The notes under the pieces were generated by a model. That model worked only from the letters and a program-made list of their open reading frames with translations, searched no databases and was not told the origin of the DNA. Below, one piece after another: positions 8,265 through 17,904 of a stretch of 64,000 nt of DNA. Both the position numbers and the translations under genes were made by a program. The stretch is from Nemorincola caseinilytica (GTDB lineage Bacteria > Bacteroidota > Bacteroidia > Chitinophagales > Chitinophagaceae). Location: the NCBI RefSeq assembly GCF_039540515.1, contig NZ_BAABFA010000019.1, positions 186,001-250,000 on the forward strand. The letters run 5' to 3'. The stretch's first letter is position 1, and the number at the start of each line of letters is the position of its first letter.

Positions 8265-9422
8265 ATGCATTCACACACCTTTTCTATCCGCCATATGCTG
8301 GTCTCGGCCTGCATGGCGCCCTTGCTGTTTTGCCTTTCGCTGCTATTGCCCGCACAGAGGTGTGCCGCGCAGTACGACCTTGACTATATATCATATGCCG
8401 ACTTTTACCAGACCCTGGCCCCCTATGGGCAATGGATAGACGATCCGCAGTATGGCTATGTATGGTCGCCCGGAGAGGATATCAACTTCCGCCCATATTA
8501 TACCAATGGCCACTGGGTGATGACCGAGTATGGCAATACATGGGCATCGGACTATCCCTGGGGCTGGGCCTGTTTTCACTATGGCCGCTGGACGTATGAC
8601 GAATACTATGGCTGGCTGTGGCTGCCCGGCGGGCAGTGGGGACCTGCATGGGTGAGCTGGCGCTATGGCGAGGGCTACTACGGCTGGGCGCCACTGGGTC
8701 CGCAGAACGGCCAGCCCGTTACCAGCTACAAATGCCCCAGCGACTGGTGGGTGTTCATACCCGCGCGCTACCTGTACTCCGGCAGCTATTACCGTTTCTG
8801 GTATGGCCCGCGGGATAACAAGAAGCTGGTGAAGGCATCTTCCCTCATCACCAATACATCAGAGAAAGGTAATTATACCTATATAACCGGCCCCGGAGCC
8901 GCACAGGTGAAACAGGCCACCGGCACCCCGGTGCAGATGTACAGGATACGCAACTCGAAGAACCATAATACCAGGATAAGCGGCGATGAGGTGCGCATGT
9001 TCCGTCCGGACGAGATACCCAAGGCCCCCAAAGTGGGCGAGGCCATATCTACCCCACCCAATGTGATCACCGCACCACGCCCCGTGCAGCCGCCGCGCCC
9101 GGTAACTGCCAATTCGGGCGCTGTGCCCCCCTTCAGGGAGGCTGTGATAACCCGCAACAATGCCAGCCAGGCCACACCCGGCACCAATGTGAACCGCACT
9201 GCCGAGCCGCAACCCGCCGGCAGGCCCGACAATAACCCTTATGAATGGGATGTGACACGATCGGTAAAGCAGGAGTACACCCCGCCTCCCCGCCAGCCGA
9301 AGCCCCAGCAGCCTGCGCCACAAAAGCCGGCCGCACGCCCACCCGCGAAACGCCCCCAGCAACCACGGCCGGGACAGGCGCCCAGGAAGGTGATAATAGA
9401 GCAGCAGTCGGCGGGCAAGTAA
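8265..9422 (+). CDS. DUF6600-family secreted protein with Trp/Gly-rich repeats
   Basis: The open frame begins at 8025, but the first 80 codons overlap the opposite gene and do not look like protein, so I start at the Met at 8265 (8295 also possible), which begins a signal peptide ending C-A-A-Q. Residues ~38-170 are rich in Trp, Tyr and Gly with repeats such as YGQWIDDPQYGYVWSPGE, FHYGRWTYDEYYGWLWLPG and YYGWAPLG, matching DUF6600 (formerly called WXXGXW-repeat proteins). The last ~130 residues are Pro/Arg/Gln-rich and probably disordered. DUF6600 proteins are envelope proteins of unknown role. Confidence 0.8.
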   Translation: MHSHTFSIRHMLVSACMAPLLFCLSLLLPAQRCAAQYDLDYISYADFYQTLAPYGQWIDDPQYGYVWSPGEDINFRPYYTNGHWVMTEYGNTWASDYPWGWACFHYGRWTYDEYYGWLWLPGGQWGPAWVSWRYGEGYYGWAPLGPQNGQPVTSYKCPSDWWVFIPARYLYSGSYYRFWYGPRDNKKLVKASSLITNTSEKGNYTYITGPGAAQVKQATGTPVQMYRIRNSKNHNTRISGDEVRMFRPDEIPKAPKVGEAISTPPNVITAPRPVQPPRPVTANSGAVPPFREAVITRNNASQATPGTNVNRTAEPQPAGRPDNNPYEWDVTRSVKQEYTPPPRQPKPQQPAPQKPAARPPAKRPQQPRPGQAPRKVIIEQQSAGK

Positions 9423-9493
9423 AATATCACCCTAAATGAATAACTACCGGGCAGGTGGCATGTGCCTGACATACTGTATTTTTGACCCCTGAA

Positions 9494-11005
9494 ATGGTCG
9501 ACCGCATCCTCTGTTCCTTACTGGCCGTAGTACTGCTTACCACAATGGGGTGCGCCAATATATCTACCCCATCGGGCGGAAAAAGGGATAAGACCCCGCC
9601 CAAACTGCTTGCCGTGACACCCAAAGACTCCCTGCTGAACACAAGGATATGGGAGATGCGCCTGCAGTTCGATGAATATGTGACCGTGAGCGATGTGCAA
9701 AAGGAGGTAGAGATATCGCCCATGCTACCTGTACCACCCATAGTGACGGCCACCGGCAAACATGTTAAGTTCAAGATAGAGGACTCTCTGCTGGAGGCGA
9801 ACACTACCTACCGCATATCATTTGGCAAGGCCATAAAAGATGTGCATGAGGGCAATGCCTTCACTGGCTACACCTACACCTTCAGCACGGGCAACTATTT
9901 CGATTCGCTGGAGCTGACGGGATCGGTACAGAATGCCATGACAGGCATGACCGACACTACCGATGTGGTGGTGGTGCTCTACAATGCCGATGAGGACGAT
10001 AGCGCTGTAGTAAAGAAAAAGCCCCGCTACAAGACCCGGCCCAATGCCAGCGGCACATTCTCCTTTACAGGGCTGCCTGCAAAGCCGTTCCGCATATATG
10101 CCATTAAAGATGGCAATACAAATATGATATATGATGGCGGCGGGGAAAAGGTAGCCTTCTGCGACAGCCTGCTCACCCCCACAGACTCATTTGCCCACCC
10201 TGTGACACTGCGGCTCTTTGCCGAAAAGGCAGATACGGCCGTGGTTGCGAAAACCGATACCGAGCCATCGAAAAAAGGTGGTGCGCGCGACAGGGAAAAG
10301 GCACCGACCAAGGCGACGGTAGATACGACATTCACCTACACCACCAACCTGGACACCAGCAGTAGTATACGCCGCACCTTCGACCTGAACGATACCATAA
10401 AGCTGTCGTTCAATAAGATACCTGCCCTGTATGCAGAGCAGCTTTCGCTGACGTATGACAGTGCAGGCCAGCGAAAGAACGTAGCGATACAGGTAGCGCC
10501 TGCCGCCACAGAGAAATACATAGTGTATATAATAGGAAAGCTAAAAGAGAACACCCTGTACACACTGCGCATGCAGGAAGGCTTTGCCGCAGACACAACG
10601 GGCAGAAGGACGGTGGCGGCACGATATGGGTTCCGCACCTTTAACGATGACGACTATGGCAAGATAAAGCTGAACATACCTGCCAGGTACACACCTGCGC
10701 CCGGCCGCCCGGCCCACCTGCTGGCAGTAGTGGCCGACGACAAGGAACTATATGCAAGGAAGATAACCGATAGCGTAATGGCGCTGACCCGCCTGCGCCC
10801 GGGCAAGTATACATTCCGTATAATTGTGGACAGGAACGGCAATGGCAAGTGGGATACCGGCGACCTGCTGGCAAAAGAACAGCCCGAGCTGGTGATACCC
10901 AGCACGGCATCGGTGCCGCTGAAGGCCGGGTATGACCATACACTAGACTTGGAGACCGACCCCACCAAGGGCAAGGACCCGAAGAACAAGAGAACAGGAA
11001 AATAA
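9494..11005 (+). CDS. Ig-like domain lipoprotein (SbsA/Big_5-like)
   Basis: I start at the ATG at 9494; the frame also has a TTG at 9482. A signal peptide ends in a lipobox (T-M-G-C, Cys at ~20) followed by N-I-S-T-P-S-G-G, a start common in this Bacteroidetes family. Residues ~34-130 form an SbsA-like Ig domain (DKTPPKLL, LQFDEYVTVSD, LEANTTYRISFGKAI). A carboxypeptidase-regulatory-like beta domain follows (SGTFSFTGLPAKPFRIYAIKD), and similar units to the C-terminus (LRPGKYTFRIIVDRNGNGKW). The tail is Lys-rich. Likely a surface or periplasmic lipoprotein with a structural or binding role. The S9 peptidase gene starts 12 bases after it, so the two likely share an mRNA. Confidence 0.82.
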   Translation: MVDRILCSLLAVVLLTTMGCANISTPSGGKRDKTPPKLLAVTPKDSLLNTRIWEMRLQFDEYVTVSDVQKEVEISPMLPVPPIVTATGKHVKFKIEDSLLEANTTYRISFGKAIKDVHEGNAFTGYTYTFSTGNYFDSLELTGSVQNAMTGMTDTTDVVVVLYNADEDDSAVVKKKPRYKTRPNASGTFSFTGLPAKPFRIYAIKDGNTNMIYDGGGEKVAFCDSLLTPTDSFAHPVTLRLFAEKADTAVVAKTDTEPSKKGGARDREKAPTKATVDTTFTYTTNLDTSSSIRRTFDLNDTIKLSFNKIPALYAEQLSLTYDSAGQRKNVAIQVAPAATEKYIVYIIGKLKENTLYTLRMQEGFAADTTGRRTVAARYGFRTFNDDDYGKIKLNIPARYTPAPGRPAHLLAVVADDKELYARKITDSVMALTRLRPGKYTFRIIVDRNGNGKWDTGDLLAKEQPELVIPSTASVPLKAGYDHTLDLETDPTKGKDPKNKRTGK

Positions 11006-11017
11006 TAGCATCTATAT

Positions 11018-13030
11018 ATGAAGAAGACATTCATCACACTTTCTATGCTTTGCGCAGCAATGGCGCAGGCACAGAACCGGCTGATGCCGGAGACGCTGTG
11101 GAGCCTGCACCGCGTAGGCGGCAACAGCATGAGCCCCGATGGCAAGTATGTATACTACACCTCGAAGTCAGTAGACTGGAAAACGGAGAAGAGCACCACC
11201 CACCACTACAAGCTGAACCTGGCCGATGACAGCCGCCGCGAGGTGACCACCGAAGGCCGTACCATAACACAGCGGTATGACAAGGCATGGTTCGCGTATA
11301 ACGACAATGTACTGTACGAGAGCAACGACAGCGGCAATACATGGAAAGAGATATTCAACGGGCTGCAGGGCGCAGAGAACGTATGGGTATCACCCAATGG
11401 CAAATATGTGGCCTTCTCTAAGGATGTGATGATAAAGGCCGCCAATGGCACCGACATCTACAGCGATCTGCCCAATACCACCGCCAAGGTATATACCGAC
11501 CTCAATTACCGCCACTGGGACACATGGGAAGATGGCAAGTACTCGCACATCTTCTTTGCCGACCTGAAAGCAGGCACTGTAAAAGACCTGATGGAGGACG
11601 AGCCTTATGACAGCCCGCAGAAGCCATTTGGCGGCGGCGAAGACCTGGCATGGGCTCCGGACAGCAAGGGCTTTGTATATGTATGCAAGAAGAAGGTAGG
11701 TAAGGACTATGCCATCAGCACGAACACAGATCTGTACTTCTACAGCATCAATACCGGCAAGACCACCAACTGGAGCGAGGGCCGCATGGGCTATGACACG
11801 CAGCCCATCTTCAGCCCCGATGGCAAGAGGCTGGCGTGGCTGAGCATGGGCCGCGATGGCTACGAGGCCGACAAGAACGATATACTGGTAATGGATGTGG
11901 CCACAAAGAAGATAATGAATGCGACATCGCACTGGGATGGTACGGCAGAGGGCTTCATATGGGACAATGGTGGCGAGAAGCTGTACTTCAATGCGCCCTT
12001 CGAGGGAACGGTGCAACTGTTCGATGTGGCAGTACCGCGCACCGACAGGGACAAACCTGCAGTGAACAACATAACCAAGGGCAAATACGACATAAATGGC
12101 ATAGTGGGCCTGGCCGGCAATGGCGAGGTGATAGTATCGCGCACCGACATGAACCATGCTGCAGAGCTGTATGCAGTGAAGCCCAAATATGGCGACATGC
12201 GCCAGATAACGCATGAGAACGACCGTATGTACAACGATATACTCATGAGCAAGACCGAGCTCAAGAGCATACGCACACCCGATGGCGCTACCCTGCGCGC
12301 CTGGGTGATATACCCACCCGATTTCGACCCGAATAAGAAATACCCTACTCTGCTGTACTGCCAGGGAGGGCCGCAGTCGCCGCTGTCGCAGTTCTACAGC
12401 GTTCGCTGGAACTTCCAGCTTATGGCAGCACAGGGCTACATAGTGGTAGCGCCCAACCGCCGCGGCATGCCGGGCTGGGGCGTACAGTGGAACGAGGCCA
12501 TCAGCAAGGACTGGGGCGGACTGCCCATGCAAGACTACCTGACCGCTATAGACGAGGTGGCCAAAGCACCCTATGTGGACAAGAACAGGCTGGGTTGCGT
12601 AGGCGCCAGCTATGGCGGCTATAGCGTATTCATGCTGGCCGGCATGCACAACAATCGCTTCAAGTCGTTCATAGCGCATGATGGCCTCTTCGACCTCAAG
12701 AGCTGGTATGGCACTACGGAAGAACTGTGGTTCGCCAACTGGGATATAGGCGGCGCCTACTGGAAACAGCCTGTGCCATCGAGCTACGAGAAATTCAACC
12801 CCAGCAACTTTGTGAACAAATGGAACACTCCCATTATGATAGTGCAGGGCGGACTGGACTACCGTGTGCCCATAGAGCAGGGACTGGAGGCTTTCCAGGC
12901 CGCGCAGCTGCATGGTATAAAGAGCAAGCTGCTGTACCTGCCCAACGAGAACCACTGGGTGCTGCACCCGCAGAACGGCATAGCCTGGCAGCGCGAATTT
13001 TTCAAATGGCTGGATGAGACACTGAAATAA
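11018..13030 (+). CDS. Secreted S9 family (prolyl oligopeptidase-type) serine peptidase
   Basis: Residues 1-19 are a signal peptide ending A-Q-A-Q. Residues ~30-390 form a beta-propeller with repeated S-P-D/N-G-K blades (MSPDGKYVYY, FSPDGKRLAW). Residues ~400-670 are an alpha/beta-hydrolase with GASYGGYS giving the nucleophile Ser531, Asp614 (GLDYRVP) and His646 (NENHWVLH). The triad is intact. Dipeptidyl-peptidase IV-like or acylaminoacyl-peptidase-like activity on oligopeptides in the periplasm is expected; the exact specificity cannot be read from sequence. It follows the Ig-like lipoprotein by 12 bases and is closed by a terminator. Confidence 0.93.
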   Translation: MKKTFITLSMLCAAMAQAQNRLMPETLWSLHRVGGNSMSPDGKYVYYTSKSVDWKTEKSTTHHYKLNLADDSRREVTTEGRTITQRYDKAWFAYNDNVLYESNDSGNTWKEIFNGLQGAENVWVSPNGKYVAFSKDVMIKAANGTDIYSDLPNTTAKVYTDLNYRHWDTWEDGKYSHIFFADLKAGTVKDLMEDEPYDSPQKPFGGGEDLAWAPDSKGFVYVCKKKVGKDYAISTNTDLYFYSINTGKTTNWSEGRMGYDTQPIFSPDGKRLAWLSMGRDGYEADKNDILVMDVATKKIMNATSHWDGTAEGFIWDNGGEKLYFNAPFEGTVQLFDVAVPRTDRDKPAVNNITKGKYDINGIVGLAGNGEVIVSRTDMNHAAELYAVKPKYGDMRQITHENDRMYNDILMSKTELKSIRTPDGATLRAWVIYPPDFDPNKKYPTLLYCQGGPQSPLSQFYSVRWNFQLMAAQGYIVVAPNRRGMPGWGVQWNEAISKDWGGLPMQDYLTAIDEVAKAPYVDKNRLGCVGASYGGYSVFMLAGMHNNRFKSFIAHDGLFDLKSWYGTTEELWFANWDIGGAYWKQPVPSSYEKFNPSNFVNKWNTPIMIVQGGLDYRVPIEQGLEAFQAAQLHGIKSKLLYLPNENHWVLHPQNGIAWQREFFKWLDETLK

Positions 13031-13050
13031 CAAAGGGCATATTTCTCTGC

Positions 13051-13079
13051 AAAAGCGGTCGCTGAAGTGACCGTTTTTT
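13051..13079 (+). terminator. Rho-independent terminator of the S9 peptidase gene
   Basis: Stem AAAGCGGTC paired with GACCGTTTT around an 8-base loop, ending in a T-run, about 20 bases after the stop codon. Confidence 0.85.
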
Positions 13080-13182
13080 GTTTTTTTAACATAGCGGCAT
13101 ATGCGTACACAACAGCAAGAAGTTCAATCGTTTTCTTTATTACAAAACAAACAATATATTTTTATTTCATTACCAAATACAA

Positions 13183-13200
13183 TATAGTTATACAACTATA
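13183..13200. promoter_or_regulatory. Inverted repeat upstream of the desaturase gene
   Basis: TATAGTT, 4-base spacer, AACTATA: a perfect 7-bp inverted repeat about 40 bases before the desaturase start, in an AT-rich 160-base gap. Position suits an operator or a fold near the transcription start. No regulator is known. Confidence 0.4.
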
Positions 13201-13240
13201 GGTTTTAAGTATTATATTCGCTAAAACTTATTTTTTTATT

Positions 13241-14407
13241 GTGATAACGACAACGAAGAAGCAACTGGTAAAGTTCGCTCATAAAGGTACCCCTGATTTC
13301 TACAGTGATGTAAAGGCAAGAGTGAATGAGTATTTTACTTCAAAAAAAATATCCCACTACTCCAATACCGCTATGTACATAAAGACAGCAGCCATGCTGT
13401 CGTTGTACTTCGTACCCTACCTGGTGATAATAAGTGGCCTGGCAACGGTGAGTACATGGGTCTTCTATGCACTGTGGGTACTGATGGGCATAGGTATAGT
13501 AGGTATAGGTACCAGTGTGATGCACGACTCGAACCATGGCGCCTACGCCAAAAACAAGTTCACCAATGCATTTCTGGGCGGTATGCTGAACATACTCGGC
13601 GGCTATGCCAAGAACTGGCGCATACAGCACAACATACTTCACCACACATACACCAATATAGGCGGACTGGACGAGGACATACAAACAGGTGTGATACTGC
13701 GCATGACGCCCGAAAAACCCCTGAAGTGGTACCACCGCTACCAGCACATATATGCATGGGGCCTTTACTGCCTGATGAACATATACTGGGTAACCGCCAA
13801 AGACTACATAAAGATAGTTGCGTATAACAAGGCAGGACTGCTTGCAAAAGAAAAGACATCGCTGAATAAAGCCCTGCTGGAGCTTTCGCTGCTGAAGGTG
13901 CTTTACATAGCCTACATCATCGTACTCCCCATTATGATCTCGGGCATGCCCTGGTATCATATAGTGGGTGGCCTGGTGGTAATGCATGTTATTGCTGGCT
14001 TCTCGCTGGCGTGCATCTTCCAGCCCGCGCATGTGGTAGAGACCTCCGACTTCGCCGCCCCCGATGATGAGCGCAAGATGGAAAGCAACTGGGCAGTACA
14101 CCAGATAAAGAACACTGCAGACTTTGCCCCCAATAACAAGCTGGTATGCTGGTTCATAGGCGGTCTCAACTTCCAGATAGAACATCACCTCTTTCCGCAC
14201 ATTTGCCATATACACTACCCGCAGATAGCCAAGATAATAGCAGAGGTAGCAAAGGAACATGAACTGCCCTACCAGGTAATGCCCACGTTTCGCAGCGCAG
14301 TAATTGCTCATGGCAAAATGCTGAAAAAACTGGGTCATAGCGAACGTCCTGTTATTGAGCCGTTCCACCTGGGTGTGGTAGATATATCTATGCAGAAGGC
14401 GATATAG
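13241..14407 (+). CDS. Membrane fatty acid desaturase (acyl-lipid/acyl-CoA, front-end type)
   Basis: The product has the three His boxes of membrane di-iron desaturases: HDSNHGAY (~residue 90), HNILHHTYTN (~127) and QIEHHLFPHI (~312). The last box begins with Q instead of H, typical of front-end (delta-5/delta-6-like) desaturases. Hydrophobic segments lie around residues 45-90 and 205-260. It introduces a double bond into acyl chains using O2 and reduced cytochrome or ferredoxin, tuning membrane fluidity. No cytochrome b5 domain is fused. The start is GTG at 13241: no ATG exists before residue 45, and the N-terminal KKQLVKFAHKG matches the usual start of the family. A second, delta-9-like desaturase begins at 63646. 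Confidence 0.9.
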   Translation: MITTTKKQLVKFAHKGTPDFYSDVKARVNEYFTSKKISHYSNTAMYIKTAAMLSLYFVPYLVIISGLATVSTWVFYALWVLMGIGIVGIGTSVMHDSNHGAYAKNKFTNAFLGGMLNILGGYAKNWRIQHNILHHTYTNIGGLDEDIQTGVILRMTPEKPLKWYHRYQHIYAWGLYCLMNIYWVTAKDYIKIVAYNKAGLLAKEKTSLNKALLELSLLKVLYIAYIIVLPIMISGMPWYHIVGGLVVMHVIAGFSLACIFQPAHVVETSDFAAPDDERKMESNWAVHQIKNTADFAPNNKLVCWFIGGLNFQIEHHLFPHICHIHYPQIAKIIAEVAKEHELPYQVMPTFRSAVIAHGKMLKKLGHSERPVIEPFHLGVVDISMQKAI

Positions 14408-14444
14408 TTAGCGCTGCTCACATGGCTGGTACACCGGTTCGTAT

Positions 14445-14452
14445 TAACTTTG
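14445..14452 (+). promoter_or_regulatory. -7 promoter element (TAACTTTG)
   Basis: Matches the Bacteroidota -7 consensus TAnnTTTG and lies 11 bases before the ATG at 14464, which would give a very short leader. This favours the internal start over the ATG at 14422. Confidence 0.45.
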
Positions 14453-14463
14453 CTGCGCCGTAT

Positions 14464-15081
14464 ATGATCATTGTTTCTCCTTACCTTACTTTCCCATCCG
14501 TAGGATGGTGGCTGGCGGCCGTGCAGGCCGATAGCATATTGCTGGACGGTGGTGAGCATTTCGTGAAGATGACGGAGCGCAACCGCTACCGCATAGCAGG
14601 CGCCAACAACAGCATACTGCTGAGCGTACCACTGCAGAACGGCCGCGACCAGCGCACACGCATGGCCGATATAGCCATAGCCAACGAGGACAACTGGCAG
14701 GTGCAGCACTGGCGCACCCTGGTATCGGCCTACAACCGTTCTCCCTACTTCATGCACTACGAACCTTTGCTGGCCCCGCTGTATGAGACCCTTTTCGACA
14801 GCCTGCTGCAGTTCAACAAGGCCACAATGCTATGGGTAATGCAGCAACTGCAACTGCACCTGAACCTGGCCCTGAACGAGACCACAACCTACATAAAGGA
14901 ATACCCCGCAGACCACCGGGACCTGAGGCATATGAAGGCATACCCCTGCGACGCCCCACCCTACCACCAGGTATTTATGGACAGGCTGGGTTTCCTGCCC
15001 GGCCTCAGCATACTGGACCTCCTGTTCTGCGAAGGGCCATCGGCAGCGGCATGGCTGCGCAGGCATACCCCAAAGGGGTGA
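14464..15081 (+). CDS. WbqC-family protein
   Basis: About 205 residues. From the Met at 14464 the start, IIVSPYLTFPSVGWW, matches WbqC-like proteins, which begin M-x-I-x-x-P-x-Y-x-P/F-x-x-x-Y/W; the upstream ATG at 14422 would put a promoter-like element inside the gene. Further features are the conserved AGANNSILLSVPLQNGRDQ and a C-terminal YHQVFMDRLGFLPGLSILDLLF. In O-antigen loci WbqC is linked to sugar or glycan modification, but the Bacteroidetes homologues are standalone and uncharacterised. Often found near signal peptidase genes in this phylum, not here. Confidence 0.78.
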   Translation: MIIVSPYLTFPSVGWWLAAVQADSILLDGGEHFVKMTERNRYRIAGANNSILLSVPLQNGRDQRTRMADIAIANEDNWQVQHWRTLVSAYNRSPYFMHYEPLLAPLYETLFDSLLQFNKATMLWVMQQLQLHLNLALNETTTYIKEYPADHRDLRHMKAYPCDAPPYHQVFMDRLGFLPGLSILDLLFCEGPSAAAWLRRHTPKG

Positions 15082-15151
15082 ACTTTAGAAACGCCCTTTT
15101 CTTTTTATGCATTTAATTCTATTTTTACAAGAGATCAATATATCATAAGAA

Positions 15152-16369
15152 ATGAAGAAGTTCACCATGCTGGCACTGGCCGCATCACCCCTGCTGGCCA
15201 ATGCGCAGGACGACCTGATAAGAAAGATAGAATCGAACAGGAGCTATACTACCACCAATGTATCTACCGGAGGAAAGAAGAAGGATGATAACAGCAAATA
15301 CAAATTCCACAAGCTGATAGACCTGGAGCGTACCTGCGTGAAGAACCAGGCCAGTTCAGGTACCTGCTGGAGCTACAGTACCAATTCATTCCTGGAAAGC
15401 GAGATGATGCGCATGGGCAAAGAGCCGATAGAGCTGGCGCCCATATACAGCGCCCGCTGCGTATACAGCGATAAAGCCGACAACTATGTACGCATGCACG
15501 GCTCGGTAGCATGGGGTGATGGCGGATCGTGCCACGATGTACTGAACATGTATGCCAAATATGGCGCCGTACCGCAGGAGGTATACACCGGTCTGCAATA
15601 CGGCACTACAAAGAACAAATTCGCAGAGATGCAGGCCATACTGAAATCTATGCTGGACGCAGTGGTATCGAACCCGAACGGCAAGCTCACCCCATCGTGG
15701 AAGAAGGCCTATAACGAAGTGCTGGACTCATACCTGGGCGAGGTGCCCTACAAGTTCAAATGGGATAATGGTACTTATACCCCCGAAAGCTTTGCCCGCC
15801 TGCGCGTGGGTATACACCCCGAAGACTATGTGGAAATGACCTCTGTGACCACTGCCCCCTACTACAAAAAGACCATGCTGATGGTGCCGGACAACTGGTC
15901 GTTCGACAGGGTGTACAATGTGCAGATGGAAGACCTTACCGACATCATAGACAATGCGCTGAACAAGGGCTTCACCGTGGCATGGGCCACTGATGTAAGC
16001 GAAAAATACTTCAGCTGGAAGAACGGCGTGGCCTATGTGCCCGAGAAGGAATATGACGACATGAACGATTCTGAGAAGAAATACATGTTCGACGGGCCGA
16101 AGTACGAGCGCGTGATAACGCCTACTATGCGCCAGAACGCCTTTGACAGCTACGAGACCACCGATGATCACGGTATGCATATAGTGGGTCTTGCCACCGA
16201 CCAGAACGGCCGCAAATACTATGTGGTGAAGAACTCGTGGGGCGATAAGAACGACCACAAAGGCTACCTCTATGTGACCAAAACATATGTACGCTACAAG
16301 ACCACGGCCATACTGCTGCACAAGAACGGTGTACCTGTGACACTGAGGAACAAGATGAACCTCTACTAG
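15152..16369 (+). CDS. Secreted C1 peptidase, bleomycin hydrolase / aminopeptidase C type
   Basis: A signal peptide (residues 1-18, ending A-N-A-Q) precedes a papain-fold peptidase. The catalytic residues are visible: Gln66 and Cys72 in KNQASSGTCWSY, His340 in DDHGMHIVG, Asn361 in VKNSWG. The order and spacing fit bleomycin hydrolase / PepC, aminopeptidases that form hexameric barrels in the cytosol; here a leader sends the protein to the periplasm, as in many Bacteroidetes homologues. It should trim N-terminal residues from peptides. A strong hairpin follows. Confidence 0.9.
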   Translation: MKKFTMLALAASPLLANAQDDLIRKIESNRSYTTTNVSTGGKKKDDNSKYKFHKLIDLERTCVKNQASSGTCWSYSTNSFLESEMMRMGKEPIELAPIYSARCVYSDKADNYVRMHGSVAWGDGGSCHDVLNMYAKYGAVPQEVYTGLQYGTTKNKFAEMQAILKSMLDAVVSNPNGKLTPSWKKAYNEVLDSYLGEVPYKFKWDNGTYTPESFARLRVGIHPEDYVEMTSVTTAPYYKKTMLMVPDNWSFDRVYNVQMEDLTDIIDNALNKGFTVAWATDVSEKYFSWKNGVAYVPEKEYDDMNDSEKKYMFDGPKYERVITPTMRQNAFDSYETTDDHGMHIVGLATDQNGRKYYVVKNSWGDKNDHKGYLYVTKTYVRYKTTAILLHKNGVPVTLRNKMNLY

Positions 16370-16393
16370 CAGTGAACAAATATTTGGAACGAC

Positions 16394-16424
16394 CGGCGGG
16401 CAAATGCCCGCCGATCTTATTTTC
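16394..16424 (+). terminator. Terminator of the C1 peptidase gene
   Basis: Perfect 8-bp GC stem (16394-16401 with 16406-16413), AAAT loop, then a T-rich tract. It sits between convergent genes. Confidence 0.82.
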
Positions 16425-16502
16425 GGACATAACGTAAATAAAGAAACAGCACCACGTTGCCGCAATGCTGTTCTTATTCACCACCAACAAGATAAGGTAT
16501 GG

Positions 16503-17861
16503 CTACCTGATGATAACTTTTGATGAGGTACTGTTCTGGCCGTCGGTCACCGTTACCATATAAGTACCTGCATACAATATCTCTACATTGAAATAACACA
16601 TTGTACTGCCCTGTGGTATGGTCTGCTGTTGTACTACCCTGCCGGTCATATCTGTAAGTATGGCATGCCTGTCGGCAGTACCGGCCACGCTGCATTGTAC
16701 CACCAGCAGGTCGCTGACGGGGTTGGGAAATACCGATACGCTCACTACCGGCACATCCATACGCGCTACGGCTGTAGGGGTATATGTGGTCACTGTCTCG
16801 GATACGGTGGAACGCACAAAGCTGGACCCCGGCCCCGAAGCTGGCGCAACGCCATAATAGGTCTTTCCTATGAGGTAGGGAAATGCAGGGTTCCTATCGG
16901 CATCTATAGTGGCAAAGTAGCAGTAAGTGCCCAGGGGATATTCGGGCGTTTTGCAGAAACGGCCATTGTGCTCGTCCAGGTCGCCAATGCCTGCCACATA
17001 CTCATAGTCTTCCTCATATGCACCAAGCGATGCCGGCAATGGCGTAGAGCCTACCAGCGGCGATGTGATGATATCTGTAAAAGCAGGGCCTGTTGCCGAG
17101 GTACCATCGGGCAGCGTGGTGCGCGATGTGATGCTGCGCAGCCTGTAGCCCGGCGCCATTCGCTTTATGGGGCTGGATGGGTCGTTGGGGTCGGTATAAC
17201 CATAGGCACCGTATATGGGAAAGCCATCTGACGCAAAGCCTATGAGCGGCCCATGCGCCGCGCTGTTGGGCACATACAGGCCATCGGCAAGGTATACATT
17301 GCAGATATTGGACGTAGGCACGGCCGATACATTGTATGCAGAGGGGTTCTGATGCACATGATAATCGGCACTCATGGGGCCGGGATGACCGTGCGCACAG
17401 TCGAAACCCAGGTTCTCGAAGTATACCGCGTTCTGGTGCCACTGGCCCATGTTCATATATGTGGCGGCATCGCGCGCGGCATAGGCCACAGTACCATTTA
17501 TGAAGACCGCTATGGCTCCCATACCCACTGCGGTGGGAGTGGGAGCTGCCACAGGATGGCGCGGTAGTTTTATGACATAATTATTATTGAGCGCCTTTGC
17601 CACCGTGCCTATAGCATATGGTCCGGTAACATAGGAGGGCACGCCTGTGGCATTCACATACACATAGTTATCGGAGTAGCGCACCTGCTGCACATTGGCC
17701 AGCGTGGCATCTACCTGTGGGGTGGTATTGCCTGTGATGTAGTAGCGTGCAGTGGTACCCGATGTATTGAACAGCCATCCGGTGATGACAGGGTCGGTCT
17801 GTGCATGAGCAACGGCCGTACAGAACACCAGTGGCAGGTATATAGCTGCTAATTTTTTCAT
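16503..17861 (-). CDS. YHYH-domain secreted protein with T9SS sorting domain (paralogue 1)
   Basis: Signal peptide 1-20 (ends A-H-A-Q). The YHYH-domain core contains SADYHVHQNP at ~residue 185, GFASDGFPIYGAYGY, and LDEHNGRFCKTPEYPLGTYC. The family signature is Y-H-Y-H; here it reads Y-H-V-H. Residues ~380-452 are a T9SS type A domain (VFPNPVSDLLVV, AGTYMVTV). YHYH proteins are secreted, His-rich and often found with cytochrome-c peroxidase-like genes, which suggests metal or redox roles, but function is unproven. It is separated by 43 bases from the next paralogue, same strand. Confidence 0.88.
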   Translation of the reverse strand: MKKLAAIYLPLVFCTAVAHAQTDPVITGWLFNTSGTTARYYITGNTTPQVDATLANVQQVRYSDNYVYVNATGVPSYVTGPYAIGTVAKALNNNYVIKLPRHPVAAPTPTAVGMGAIAVFINGTVAYAARDAATYMNMGQWHQNAVYFENLGFDCAHGHPGPMSADYHVHQNPSAYNVSAVPTSNICNVYLADGLYVPNSAAHGPLIGFASDGFPIYGAYGYTDPNDPSSPIKRMAPGYRLRSITSRTTLPDGTSATGPAFTDIITSPLVGSTPLPASLGAYEEDYEYVAGIGDLDEHNGRFCKTPEYPLGTYCYFATIDADRNPAFPYLIGKTYYGVAPASGPGSSFVRSTVSETVTTYTPTAVARMDVPVVSVSVFPNPVSDLLVVQCSVAGTADRHAILTDMTGRVVQQQTIPQGSTMCYFNVEILYAGTYMVTVTDGQNSTSSKVIIR

Positions 17862-17904
17862 TGCGTATCGTTTTAGGGAAATGGTCTCTATATGTTTCCT
17901 AGCC

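Noticed and set aside
11390..13033. Long minus-strand frame of 547 codons opposite the S9 peptidase
   Set aside because: Lies wholly inside a gene with intact catalytic triad; the translated frame has no family features and abnormal residue make-up.
13340..14368. 342-codon minus-strand frame opposite the desaturase
   Set aside because: Shadow of a clear desaturase gene with three His boxes.
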